A stretch of 64,000 nt of DNA from JAJXTN01 sp038230895 (lineage in GTDB: Bacteria; Patescibacteriota; Saccharimonadia; Saccharimonadales; UBA4665), in NCBI GenBank assembly GCA_038230895.1, contig JBBRMJ010000001.1:1-64000 (forward strand), written 5' to 3'. Below are positions 25,633 through 33,667 of this stretch, piece after piece (positions within the stretch are counted from its first letter, which is position 1; each line of letters begins with the position of its first letter). The translations under genes were made by a program, and so were the position numbers. The notes below the pieces were generated by a model, which had not been told where the DNA came from, did no database searches, and saw nothing but the letters and a program-made list of their open reading frames with translations.

Positions 25633-26730
25633 ATGTCATTACGCGACGCTGCCAGAGCAGCCATTACGCAACCCGCGATAACGTTATGGTTATTTGGGCT
25701 ACCACTGATTGCCGCACCGTATATACCCCACGAGATTAGCTGGTCAAAGTTTTTGCGCGCCGTGGCCATCATTGCCATGGTGGTGCTGTTGTTAGCCAGC
25801 AGTCATCATCGACAAAAACTGCTCACCAGTTTCCGCCACTTACCGCGCGGCGTACAGCTTCTAACCGCTGTTCTTGTGCTGGTCACATGCTTGTCATCAT
25901 TCCACGGCGAGTCTTCGCCTGGGCTGATCCTGTTCGGCAACCCGACTGATAATCAAGGCCTCTTGATCTGGCTGAGCTATCTGCTTTTGGCAATCTACGC
26001 CGGGCAACACCTGTTCCAGTCGATCAGTGCACGCCAAACTGCGCTCATAAACATCGGTGGGGTGGTACTCCTAGAATCGATTGCCCTCAATTTCATTGAT
26101 CTACTGCACGGCTATCGGCTGACTGGTACGCTCTTCCAGGCAACAGGTATCGGCATGTGGGCTTGCTTGGTCTTTGCGGCCGCGCTGTTCGCCCAGCAAC
26201 GAAGTTGGTTCACGACCGGTGTACTGTGGTTTTCGGCAACCTGCGTGCTCCTATCCCAATCCCGGGTTGCCATCCTGGCAGCGCTGCTCATCGTGCTCTA
26301 CGCCACAGTAGTCTACCGCACCCCTTATCGTTGGCAATCCTTGGCCCAAAAACTCGCACTGTTCAGCTATTTATTAGTGTTGCCCTTCGCGTTTAAGCAG
26401 CTCTTCATTCGTCTACAGCCGTCCATCGTCGGTTACGGCACAGAATATCGGGGCGAACTATACCACTTCGGCGCACAACGGATAGTCGACTTGCACCTGT
26501 GGCTACTTGGCATGGGGGCGAGTAATGGCGGTGCAGCCTTGAATTCTGGCAATGCCCCCGATTTTATTGCGCAGACGCGGGCCGACGGATTTGTTTTCTG
26601 GTATGCCCACAACCTCTTCCTCGATTTCGGTATCATGTTCGGCACGCTCGCGGCTGTTTGTCTCGCAGCCAGCGGGTGGTTGCGCGTTGTCCTCACCCGA
26701 GACAAACCACGAAAGGATCGGTTTGGATAG
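25633..26730 (+). CDS. O-antigen ligase-like membrane protein, possibly 3'-truncated
   Basis: A 365-residue protein with about ten hydrophobic segments and a large loop (about 245-310) between the last helices, the layout of Wzy/WaaL-type O-antigen polymerases and ligases; GNPTDNQGLLIWLSYLLLA and FWYAHNLFLDFGIMFG (with the catalytic-type H about 320) fit the family, which transfers lipid-linked glycans. It ends abruptly after one helix and a basic tail, shorter than the usual 400-450 residues. Its last 228 bases are overlapped by an antisense frame continuing from the next minus-strand gene, which suggests that an insertion at about 26730 removed the original 3' end. Confidence 0.75.
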   Translation: MSLRDAARAAITQPAITLWLFGLPLIAAPYIPHEISWSKFLRAVAIIAMVVLLLASSHHRQKLLTSFRHLPRGVQLLTAVLVLVTCLSSFHGESSPGLILFGNPTDNQGLLIWLSYLLLAIYAGQHLFQSISARQTALINIGGVVLLESIALNFIDLLHGYRLTGTLFQATGIGMWACLVFAAALFAQQRSWFTTGVLWFSATCVLLSQSRVAILAALLIVLYATVVYRTPYRWQSLAQKLALFSYLLVLPFAFKQLFIRLQPSIVGYGTEYRGELYHFGAQRIVDLHLWLLGMGASNGGAALNSGNAPDFIAQTRADGFVFWYAHNLFLDFGIMFGTLAAVCLAASGWLRVVLTRDKPRKDRFG

Positions 26731-26952
26731 GAGCTTTAGAGTTACGATCCTGCGGGACGCGCCCGTTGGGATAAAGCCGCGAGCCCGAGCGCTGCGGGCG
26801 AGGGTTTCGTTGTGCGTCCACAGACGCAATTGGCCAGAACGGTTGGCTACTAGGTCTGGATCATCAAAGAAGCGGGACATTCTCAGCATGACTTCGATCC
26901 GCCGCTCGTTGTCCCGCACGCTGGCTTCCCGTCTTTCGATCGTAACGCTCAC
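26503..26952 (-). CDS. Hypothetical protein, last gene of the inserted segment, C-terminus antisense to neighbour
   Basis: A 149-residue frame from a GTG at 26952 with a clear AGGGGGA ribosome site. Residues 1 to about 73 (VTIERREASVRDNERRIEVMLRMSRFFDDPDL...) look like a real, charged helical protein. The remaining 76 residues are read from the antisense strand of the O-antigen ligase-like gene and have junk-like composition, so the natural end of this gene was probably lost at the junction. The gene lies 10 bases after the 80-residue gene and ends a three-gene run starting at 28082. Not recognised. Confidence 0.5.
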   Translation of the reverse strand: MSVTIERREASVRDNERRIEVMLRMSRFFDDPDLVANRSGQLRLWTHNETLARSARARGFIPTGASRRIVTLKLLSKPILSWFVSGEDNAQPPAGCETNSRERAEHDTEIEEEVVGIPENKSVGPRLRNKIGGIARIQGCTAITRPHAK

Positions 26953-26961
26953 GTATTCCCC

Positions 26962-27204
26962 CTAGCTCGGAATGGGTAACGCGGCTTTGAGCGCCTTGAA
27001 TTGACGGATTTCGTCCGAAATCCGCGCGTGGAGGCCAGCAATGTGCCTTGCGAGGGGGTCACCCCCCGGCAATACTTCAACGCGTCCTTTGATGGCTGCC
27101 AATTCCTGAAGGGATACTGTGACCTCTGCCTCGTAGAGCCCTTCTAGGAGCATACGACGACCGGGCCGAGCGAGAGCGTAGGCGCCCGCCTGAGAGTTGG
27201 ACAC
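26962..27204 (-). CDS. Small hypothetical protein in the inserted segment
   Basis: An 80-residue protein starting at a GTG with GAGGAG 9 bases upstream; that site overlaps the stop of the preceding membrane protein gene, so translation is coupled. Two helices (about 23-45 and 53-75) with VSLQELAAIKGRVEVLPGGDPLARHIAGLHARISDE... No known motif. Function unknown. Confidence 0.6.
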   Translation of the reverse strand: MSNSQAGAYALARPGRRMLLEGLYEAEVTVSLQELAAIKGRVEVLPGGDPLARHIAGLHARISDEIRQFKALKAALPIPS

Positions 27205-27206
27205 GC

Positions 27207-28082
27207 TCAGATACTCCTCAATTGATCAGACGGCCGAGTCTCCTCAGAGCGAGAGCTAAGGCGCCCGTAGAAGTCCGGAAACATCCCCCTCATCCACTCG
27301 TCGGAAGATAGGAGGTCAAGCGTCAAGGCGTAAGACCCGGCGCGGAGAATGACTAGCGGGAGGAGAAACCCAATTGCAGCAACCGCAAAGACCAGGCGCC
27401 GATCGCCCGTAAACCGCAAAAGCAAGAATGGCACGACTGTTAGGCAGAGCAGCTCAACGCCAACCCGGGCGCAGGCGTAAAGATAGAGTCGCCATAGCGC
27501 GCGTCTATGAGAAAGGCGTATAAGGAGCCGTGTCTTGTGATTGCGCGGTATCTCCAAGACTGAGATTACAGCCGTGGACACAAGAAGAGCGTACAGAAGA
27601 GGGTAAAGAAGAAACCCGATAGCAAGGTAGGGATACGTGATATCGACTCCCGAATAGTACAGTGCGCGACCGAGCAATAAGCCTACCGCCGCAAGGCCGC
27701 AGAAGGCGCAGTAGATTGCAATCTCCGCCGCAAGGAAGAACGCAAAGGCCTGTCTGTGAATCTGTCGAAGAGACGAGAAGAGCCCGGCGGCACTACCGCG
27801 AAACGACAGCTTCAACTGTTGTGCCACCACTACGTCGAGAACAGACTTGACGAGGCCAACAACGACTAGGCCGACGCTGACTCTCCAGTTGCGCAGAAGG
27901 GCACCGAGCGCGGAAGGTAGCGTAAGGAACAGCCAGCCTTTCGCGCCAGAATCAGACATCAAGCCCTTCGGCAATGGTACCAGGTTCACCAGGAGTACGG
28001 CCAGGACTACGACGAACACAATCTTTCGACGCCTCAGGGCCTCGAAGGAGACTCGAAATATCGACCTGTACGACTCCTGCAT
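27207..28082 (-). CDS. Polytopic membrane protein in the inserted segment
   Basis: A 291-residue protein from the ATG at 28082, which has a good AAGGAG site; an upstream extension to 28127 is possible but less supported. Six hydrophobic segments alternate with basic loops (FEALRRRKIVFVVV, HRRALWRLYLY). The topology resembles that of the ligA-linked membrane protein at 21157, but I see no clear sequence match. Codon choice includes AGG and AGA more than neighbouring genes, consistent with transfer. Probable first gene of the three-gene run down to 26503. Confidence 0.65.
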   Translation of the reverse strand: MQESYRSIFRVSFEALRRRKIVFVVVLAVLLVNLVPLPKGLMSDSGAKGWLFLTLPSALGALLRNWRVSVGLVVVGLVKSVLDVVVAQQLKLSFRGSAAGLFSSLRQIHRQAFAFFLAAEIAIYCAFCGLAAVGLLLGRALYYSGVDITYPYLAIGFLLYPLLYALLVSTAVISVLEIPRNHKTRLLIRLSHRRALWRLYLYACARVGVELLCLTVVPFLLLRFTGDRRLVFAVAAIGFLLPLVILRAGSYALTLDLLSSDEWMRGMFPDFYGRLSSRSEETRPSDQLRSI

Positions 28083-28160
28083 TGTCTCCTTACCCTCTCT
28101 GCTAACAACGCTATTATACACTGTCACCGGGCGATGAACTTCGGCTTTGGAGACTCACGC

Positions 28161-28199
28161 ACGTCTACGTCTACGTCTACGTCTACGTCTACGTCTACG
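28161..28199. repeat. Hexanucleotide microsatellite (acgtct)6.5
   Basis: Six and a half exact copies of acgtct in tandem, just upstream of the inserted membrane-protein operon and downstream of the start-less reading frame at 28236. A phase-variable-like length repeat, though not inside a clear gene. Confidence 0.95.
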
Positions 28200-28235
28200 G
28201 TAAAACACGGGGTCGCTGACGGCAAGTCCTGAATT

Positions 28236-28612
28236 TCACGGAATTCCGTCCACCCAAGTGAGATAGTCATTGACGTCATATCTTGCGGCGCGGAGGAGTT
28301 CGCCCATTCGATCGCGCATGGTATCGCGCATTGTCGTGTCCGCGGCAAGCGCCTCGTCGGCGTCCAAGGTTTGGCCGACCTCCGATATTGAGATATTGAG
28401 GTCAGTCCCAGCGGTGGATCCAGGTCTCGCGGCTTCGTCGAAACCGAGGAATGCGAACTCCCTCCCATGTGGGACGCAGAACTCGTCGAGAATGTATCGG
28501 ATGGCGATACATCCACGGGCGGCAGGGCCACCCCAGCGGCTGGATCTGACGACAGGACCATCACACCCGTACTCGCCGACATCTTTCCGGTCGGTGTTTC
28601 GAGTAAGCGTGT
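28236..28612 (-). pseudogene. Reading frame without a start, adjacent to tRNA-Val
   Basis: On the minus strand a frame runs out of tRNA-Val and stays open to 28236. From about 28530 down it looks like protein: acidic, with GCIAIRYILDEFCVPHGREF-type and DEALAADTTMRDTMRDRMGELLRAARYDV segments. I find no ATG, GTG or TTG in this frame between the tRNA and the coding-like part; the ATG at 28615 is in another frame. It is probably the 3' part of a gene that lost its beginning, or it carries a frameshift. Confidence 0.45.
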
Positions 28613-28614
28613 CA

Positions 28615-28691
28615 TGGTGGGCGCTGAGGGATTCGAACCCCCGACCCCCTCGGTGTAAACGAGGTGCTCTAGCCAGCTGAGCTAAGCGCCC
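28615..28691 (-). tRNA. tRNA-Val(UAC)
   Basis: Minus-strand cloverleaf with acceptor GGGCGCT/AGCGCCC, anticodon stem CCTCG/CGAGG with loop TTTACAC (TAC), T-arm with TTCGAAT and encoded CCA (28615-28617). It lies 18 bases downstream of tRNA-Leu(GAG), so the two are probably co-transcribed. It borders the segment that looks inserted. Confidence 0.95.
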
Positions 28692-28709
28692 TAAAAGGGT
28701 TGTATAACA

Positions 28710-28795
28710 TGGTGCGGATGAGAGGACTTGAACCTCCACAGGATTACTCCCACTACCACCTCAAGGTAGCGCGTCTACCATTCCGCCACATCCGC
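28710..28795 (-). tRNA. tRNA-Leu(GAG)
   Basis: Class II tRNA on the minus strand: acceptor GCGGATG/CATCCGC, anticodon stem CTACC/GGTAG with loop TTGAGGT (GAG), long variable arm, T-arm with TTCAAGT, encoded CCA. Closely similar to tRNA-Leu(CAG) at 31044 in acceptor, D and T arms. Confidence 0.95.
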
Positions 28796-28846
28796 GTGAA
28801 ATACCATCATATCGTATCTGTTTTAAACCAAAAACTCAAGAGGTCG

Positions 28847-30481
28847 CTAACTCCGGGGCAGGTGGTCGTAGAGGTGGTCTTGGCCGTAGTCGGGGCGAAT
28901 GAGGGCTTTCATGTCATCCTGGGAGGTGCCAAATTTGACGCCGGGATTGAGGGTGCCATAGGGGTCGAAGACTTGCTTAATTTTGTGTAATACTGCGTAG
29001 GCTTCGGTTCCAAATTGGGCTTCGAGATAAGGGGTGTGCAGGCGACCGTCGCCGGACTCGGCACTCACCGTGCCACCAAGCGTAATCACCTGCTTATAAT
29101 AATCATCCATCATCCGGAAAGCTTTCTGGCGATCACCGACCTGGCCGAGATTCAGGCGTGGCTGGTGATGCAAGTTGGCATCACCGGCATGACCCCATAG
29201 ACCGACTGGCAGGTTATTGGCAGCGTAGAGTAGGTAGGTAGCCTCCATAAGCACCCGTAGCTGGTCGAGTGGTACCGCACTGTCATCCATAATTGGCACG
29301 GCTCGCAGCAAGCCCTCATTGTGGCCCAGAATCGTGCTGGAGGCTTGGCGAATTTTCCATAATTGCTGTTGCTGTTCAGGCTCGGTGGCGGTCTGTAAGC
29401 TACTGGCGTATTTTTCGAAAATTTTCTGGGCATGTTTGACAGCTTTCTTGAGATGGCGATCGGCATCATCAAATTCAACCAGTAGTACGACGGCCGGGAA
29501 CGGTGGCTGCAACACTTCTTTCAATTGGTTAGGGTTGAGGGCTTGAACCTGATTCAAAAGTCCAGCGTCGACTAGCTCAATCGCACTTGGTAGGTCTGAC
29601 GATTGCCGTAACTCGATAACAGCAGCATGGGCTTGCTCTAAACTGTCAAAACCAGCCATCAGAACGGTAGTCTGTGGGTTATGTTCAGCGGTGGCCAGAA
29701 CCGCTTCAGTAATAATAGCGAGCGTTCCCTGACTGCCGACGAGGAGCGGCGTCAAATCGAAGGAACCATCCTTGCGTTTAACGTCTTGCAGGTAGTAGCC
29801 GGCGTTGTTCTTCGTAGTGTTACGCGGTAATTGGGCGATAAGGTCCCGCTGCTCTTCGAGTAATGTGTCAATTGAGCGGTAAATCTCGCCTTCGAACGTA
29901 GCGAGTCCGAGTTTCTTGCTCAGCTCACGTTTGCTCAACCGGCTGGTCTCCATCACTTCGCCATTCGCCAACACTACGCGTAAACTCTTAACGAAAGTGC
30001 GAGTGTCACCGTACTTTACTGAGCGGTCACCACTGGCGTTGTTGGCAATGGCGCCACCAACCGTGGAGTACTCGAGGGAGGCAGGTGCGGGAGGTAAGAA
30101 ACGACCGTGGGTATGAAGCGTTTGTTGTAATTTACCGTAATTTATTCCGGGTTCGATGGTGACGGTGTTTGATTTGGTGTCCAACTCCAACACTCGGTTC
30201 ATATGGGCCGGGAAAACCAACATGATGCCGCTGCCGAGGGCTGCGCCGGTCTGGTCGGTACCAGAACCACGCGCCGTGATCGGGATAACGCGCCCGCGCT
30301 CAGCCAACTGCCAGGTAAAGCGAGCTGTTTTGCGAACATCATTTTCATTGCGAGGGTAGACCACCAGGGCTGGTGGTAGTTGGAAGACGCTGGCATCGGT
30401 TGCGAAGTAACGCCGCGCATCGGTACTGGTCATCACCTCACCAACTAAATGCTCCTGCAAATAATGCGCAACTTTGCTCAT
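28847..30481 (-). CDS. FAD-linked oxidase (GlcD / D-lactate dehydrogenase type)
   Basis: A 544-residue flavoprotein of the FAD-binding type 4 family. The PP-loop region PITARGSGTDQTGAALGSGIML (about 70-93) and PGINYGKLQQTL bind FAD; the C-terminal cap has GLWGHAGDANLH with HAGD-type His near 450 and GTVSAESGDGR (about 490). Such enzymes oxidise D-lactate or glycolate and pass electrons to quinone or another acceptor. No iron-sulfur partner is visible next to it. In an organism with few pathways this may be a main link between lactate and electron flow. Single gene, downstream of tRNA-Leu. Confidence 0.88.
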   Translation of the reverse strand: MSKVAHYLQEHLVGEVMTSTDARRYFATDASVFQLPPALVVYPRNENDVRKTARFTWQLAERGRVIPITARGSGTDQTGAALGSGIMLVFPAHMNRVLELDTKSNTVTIEPGINYGKLQQTLHTHGRFLPPAPASLEYSTVGGAIANNASGDRSVKYGDTRTFVKSLRVVLANGEVMETSRLSKRELSKKLGLATFEGEIYRSIDTLLEEQRDLIAQLPRNTTKNNAGYYLQDVKRKDGSFDLTPLLVGSQGTLAIITEAVLATAEHNPQTTVLMAGFDSLEQAHAAVIELRQSSDLPSAIELVDAGLLNQVQALNPNQLKEVLQPPFPAVVLLVEFDDADRHLKKAVKHAQKIFEKYASSLQTATEPEQQQQLWKIRQASSTILGHNEGLLRAVPIMDDSAVPLDQLRVLMEATYLLYAANNLPVGLWGHAGDANLHHQPRLNLGQVGDRQKAFRMMDDYYKQVITLGGTVSAESGDGRLHTPYLEAQFGTEAYAVLHKIKQVFDPYGTLNPGVKFGTSQDDMKALIRPDYGQDHLYDHLPRS

Positions 30482-30597
30482 TAACCTCTTATAACCTCAT
30501 CCATTTTTGACATATCTTCTAGCTGTTATGATAGCACATCGGTAGGCATCTTGCTTATGTTGGTTTCCCCCTTATAAGCTCCTGTCTTGGCCTGACT

Positions 30598-30843
30598 TCA
30601 AGTAGAAAGCTCGTAGCCTATCTTTTTAGCCAATTGGTGTGTCCAACGGTCTAATCTTTCGAGCTGATGACCCATGACCAGCCGCTCATCATCAGAGATT
30701 TCATACCGTTTCGAGAGTTCATCAAGCAAGTTTAAGCTGTGTTGCATGTCCGCGGCGCTCGCCTTATCTTTAAGTGTCGTATCAATGGTGTCAAAACGCC
30801 TCGACATATATGTAAACAAACTCGTAAATTCGTCTTAGCTCAT
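30598..30843 (-). CDS. Small helical protein with in-frame TAA at codon 3
   Basis: The frame from TTG at 30819 gives 73 residues (FTYMSRRFDTIDTTLKDK... EISDDERLVMGHQLERLDRW...KKIGYELST), a coiled-coil-like protein. Coding similarity to its paralogue near 43 kb extends further upstream, to an ATG at 30841-30843 that is followed by AGC and then TAA (30835-30837) in the same frame. A TATAAT box lies 9 bases before that ATG. So either translation starts at the internal TTG without a ribosome site, or the ATG-AGC-TAA head has a role. Function unknown; similar small proteins are common in Saccharibacteria. Confidence 0.6.
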
Positions 30844-30852
30844 AGTCTTGGT

Positions 30853-30858
30853 ATTATA
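30853..30858 (-). promoter_or_regulatory. -10 box before ATG-AGC-TAA
   Basis: TATAAT on the minus strand, 9 bases before the ATG at 30843, predicting an mRNA that begins at or just before that ATG. Confidence 0.6.
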
Positions 30859-31007
30859 CGCCAGCCCTTAATTCATACACCAGCTTTTGTGGGGTGATTT
30901 AATGTTGGTTTCATCTCTTAAAACTGTAGCCTCCTCTATTGCTCCGTAAATCCCCGTTCGCAACCGCTCAATTATGAGGTTCCATATCCCTTCCACTGGC
31001 TTCGACC

Positions 31008-31044
31008 AACTAAAAATCCCGACACTGGGTCGGGATTTTTAGTT
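31008..31044 (-). terminator. Terminator of tRNA-Leu(CAG)
   Basis: A perfect 16-bp inverted repeat (31008-31023 with 31029-31044) with a 5-base loop. It begins at the last base of the tRNA and its 5' arm on the minus strand ends in a run of A, the 3' arm in a run of T, as in an intrinsic terminator. Confidence 0.8.
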
Positions 31045-31130
31045 GGTGCGGATGAGAGGACTTGAACCTCCAAGGGCCGAAGCCCACTAGCTCCTGAAGC
31101 TAGCGCGTCTACCAATTCCGCCACATCCGC
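31044..31130 (-). tRNA. tRNA-Leu(CAG)
   Basis: Class II tRNA on the minus strand: acceptor GCGGATG/CATCCGC, anticodon stem CTAGC/GCTAG with loop TTCAGGA (CAG), long variable arm, T-arm TTCAAGT, encoded CCA. Third leucine tRNA in the window. Confidence 0.95.
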
Positions 31131-31191
31131 ATGCTCGAAATACCCGCTCATCTTATCTGTTTTAAGTTAATATTTCAAGCTACTGGGGCGA

Positions 31192-33000
31192 CTAGTTGGT
31201 TACTTTGGCTTGGCGGATTTCCCAGTTTTGGACATTGGAAAAGCGATCTGTTGGCGTGTTCACCGTGTGGTCGTTGAGGCCGACGACTGTGCCGTCTGTC
31301 AGATAGAGTAGGCGCGGCTGATAGAGACCGAGTGCCGGGTTGTCCTGCTGCCAGGCCTGGAGGAAAGGCTTGTACTTGATGGTGCGGAGGGCCGGGTCGA
31401 GGCGAGTGCGACCAGCTTCAAGCGCGGCGTCAGCAGTCGCGTTTTTGTACTCTGAGAGGTTCAGGCGATTGGTAGAGCGAATATCGGCTTGGGAGCTGTC
31501 CCAGTAGACGAAGACATCGGGGTCGATGCCGATTGAAATGCCGTACAGCACAGCGTCATAATCATGCTCGTGTTGGGAGAGAGCACTCTGGAAGTCAGCA
31601 CTGCTGAGAAATTGTGGACGCAGCTGGACGCCGAGGCGACTCCAGGCCTTTTCGAGGTCATGGACGACGAAACGATACTCAGGCGTATCAACTGCCACCA
31701 GGTTGAAAGCCAGCGCTTGGCCGCCCTTGCTGCGGATGCCATTACTGGCCGCGAGCCAGCCATCTGCATCGAGCAGGGCCTTGGCGGCTTTGAGATTATA
31801 ACCAGCCTGCTTATAGGCCGGGTTGTAACCAACCTGACCAATCAATAATGGCTCATGGACGGCATGCGTTGGGTACCCCAGCTGATTGATGATAGCGCCG
31901 GTGTCAACGCCCTGAACCAGTGCTGACCGCAGCTTGCTATCAGCGAGCACACCACTGGAAGTCTTGAAGAAGACCATGGTCGCCGCCGTCAGTAATAGAT
32001 TGTGGGTTTGCAGAGCGGTAATATGGTCAAGATTGGGCGGCACGCTGTCCAGCCCCTCGACGCCATTCAATTGGTTGGCACCAAAAGCCTTCACGAGCTG
32101 GCTATGACTGGCAAAGGCATGCACCACGAATTGCTGTAACTTTGGTTTACCACCCTGGTACTTTTCGAACGGCAACAAAGCTATCTGCTCCTGAGCAAGA
32201 GCCGGATCACTGCCGGTTACTTGAATAGCCTGCCACGCGAATGGGCCAGCACCGACAGGTTTTACGGTATTGAACTCAGCTGAGCGCAATTCTGTAAGTG
32301 GGATACCCGACAGTAGATGTTGCGGCACCAGGCCATTGGTGAGATTGGTTGGGAATGACGCGAGAGGGCTGGCGAGCTTAAACGTTACGGTTAGTGGATC
32401 AATGGCCGTCACAACAATTCCCTGCCAGCCTGCTTGTAACGGTGACTGCGTGTCAGGATTTTGAATCAACTGGTACGTGAAGACAACGTCAGCACTGGTC
32501 AGCGGCTTGCCATCCTGCCACGTTAAGTGCGGTTTGAGGTGAACCGTATAAAGACTGCCTTTGCTGTCGACCGTGTAGTCAGCGGCTAAATCACCAACCA
32601 ATTGATTCTTCTCGTTATAGGTCAACAGACCGGCAAAAATCAAATGTGACACTGTGCTATCAACTTCGCTGGTGGCATAAAGCGGATTGGCATTGGTGAA
32701 GGTACCGAGTACACCCTCTTTGTAGATACCGCCAGGCACGGCTTTGAGGGTCTGAAAGTAACCGCTGAGCAAGAAGTTCTGAGTCACGAGCGCGCCAATC
32801 AGAATCAGGAGTAATAATACCCAGCTGATAACGAAACGCCGCACCTGAGCCAGACGCCCGAAGCGACGGAAAAAGTGCTGCTCGAACTGTTGTTCAGCCT
32901 GTTGGCCGAGCCCCTCGACCTGTTGCTGCCCCTTGCGGAGGCGACGACGAAATCGCAGGCGGATCAGGCGAAATTGCATTAGATGGACCGGCCCTTGCAT
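31192..33000 (-). CDS. ABC transporter substrate-binding protein, family 5 (peptide type)
   Basis: A 602-residue SBP_bac_5 protein. Instead of a lipobox it has a 50-residue basic, Gln-rich cytosolic tail, then one membrane helix (about 57-77), so it is anchored by a transmembrane segment. The binding domain has YTVHLKPHLTWQDGKPLTSADVVFTYQLI, the family signature, at about 150-180, and SALVQGVDTGAIINQLGYP further on. Family 5 proteins collect peptides or metals for import; this organism would depend on such uptake. No permease or ATPase genes are adjacent. secG lies 60 bases upstream. Confidence 0.88.
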   Translation of the reverse strand: MQGPVHLMQFRLIRLRFRRRLRKGQQQVEGLGQQAEQQFEQHFFRRFGRLAQVRRFVISWVLLLLILIGALVTQNFLLSGYFQTLKAVPGGIYKEGVLGTFTNANPLYATSEVDSTVSHLIFAGLLTYNEKNQLVGDLAADYTVDSKGSLYTVHLKPHLTWQDGKPLTSADVVFTYQLIQNPDTQSPLQAGWQGIVVTAIDPLTVTFKLASPLASFPTNLTNGLVPQHLLSGIPLTELRSAEFNTVKPVGAGPFAWQAIQVTGSDPALAQEQIALLPFEKYQGGKPKLQQFVVHAFASHSQLVKAFGANQLNGVEGLDSVPPNLDHITALQTHNLLLTAATMVFFKTSSGVLADSKLRSALVQGVDTGAIINQLGYPTHAVHEPLLIGQVGYNPAYKQAGYNLKAAKALLDADGWLAASNGIRSKGGQALAFNLVAVDTPEYRFVVHDLEKAWSRLGVQLRPQFLSSADFQSALSQHEHDYDAVLYGISIGIDPDVFVYWDSSQADIRSTNRLNLSEYKNATADAALEAGRTRLDPALRTIKYKPFLQAWQQDNPALGLYQPRLLYLTDGTVVGLNDHTVNTPTDRFSNVQNWEIRQAKVTN

Positions 33001-33062
33001 GTGCGAGCGTTGACCGCTACCATAGACACCGGCTGAATACTCATCCTAAAGACGCCCGACCC

Positions 33063-33278
33063 TTACTTTATGATTACACCGAGAATCAGCGACAGCGTAA
33101 ATACTACGGCCGAGATAATCGTCAATTGAAAAATGGTTTTGTCGGTACCACGACGAGTCGTGTTAACTTCACCGGCGCCACCGAGGCCAGCACCCAAACT
33201 GGCACCTCTGGTCTGAATCAAAATCAAAAAGGTCATTAGCACCATGGAACCGATGGTCAGGTAGTTAAAAATACTCAT
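33063..33278 (-). CDS. secG: Preprotein translocase subunit SecG
   Basis: A 71-residue protein with two hydrophobic helices (about 3-23 and 48-70) and between them the SecG signature QTRGASLGAGLGGAGEV. SecG assists SecYEG during protein export. It overlaps the preceding gene by 4 bases (ATGA), so the two are translated together. Confidence 0.92.
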   Translation of the reverse strand: MSIFNYLTIGSMVLMTFLILIQTRGASLGAGLGGAGEVNTTRRGTDKTIFQLTIISAVVFTLSLILGVIIK

Positions 33279-33661
33279 GTCTTCGCGTCCTCTAAAATTG
33301 CTGTTACTAGATAGTTTACCAAACCAATGACCATTCCAGCAAAAACTGCTGCCCAGAAATTAGTAATATGTAACGGCGTGTACAGCTTACTGGCTATAAA
33401 TACCGTCAATCCATTAATGATAATCATGAATAGACCGAGACTGAGTAGAATTGCTGGCAAGGAGAGGATGATCAACAGTGGTTTGACAATCACGTTGATG
33501 ATGGCGAGTATGAGGCCAGCTATGATGATGACATGGATTTCACTCTGATAGGAGATACTGCTGCTCAGAAAGCCAGCGGCAATCCACAGGCCGAGGCTAC
33601 AGACCAACCACCGAATCAGGAATCGAGTCAATGGTTTCTGTGGTTTATTCATAGTACTCAT
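33275..33661 (-). CDS. Phage holin family 4 (DUF-type) membrane protein
   Basis: A 128-residue protein with four hydrophobic helices (about 12-30, 38-58, 63-85, 100-120). The segment AIINVIVKPLLIILSLPAILLSLGLFMIIINGLTV is the hallmark of the widespread four-helix mycobacterial-type holin IV superfamily, found in many bacteria as a chromosomal envelope protein rather than a phage gene. It overlaps secG by 4 bases. Confidence 0.85.
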   Translation of the reverse strand: MSTMNKPQKPLTRFLIRWLVCSLGLWIAAGFLSSSISYQSEIHVIIIAGLILAIINVIVKPLLIILSLPAILLSLGLFMIIINGLTVFIASKLYTPLHITNFWAAVFAGMVIGLVNYLVTAILEDAKT

Positions 33662-33667
33662 TGTATG

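Noticed and set aside
28161..28199. CRISPR-like array
   Set aside because: A simple 6-base tandem repeat without spacers; no CRISPR array or cas gene is seen anywhere in the window.
28124..28615. Minus-strand frame of 163 codons with Asp-Val repeats
   Set aside because: Its ATG starts on the last base of the tRNA-Val CCA, its composition is random-like and the repeats come from the microsatellite; the alternative frame ending at 28236 looks more like protein.
33275..33661. Prophage holin gene
   Set aside because: The family is a common chromosomal membrane protein and no other phage genes are nearby.
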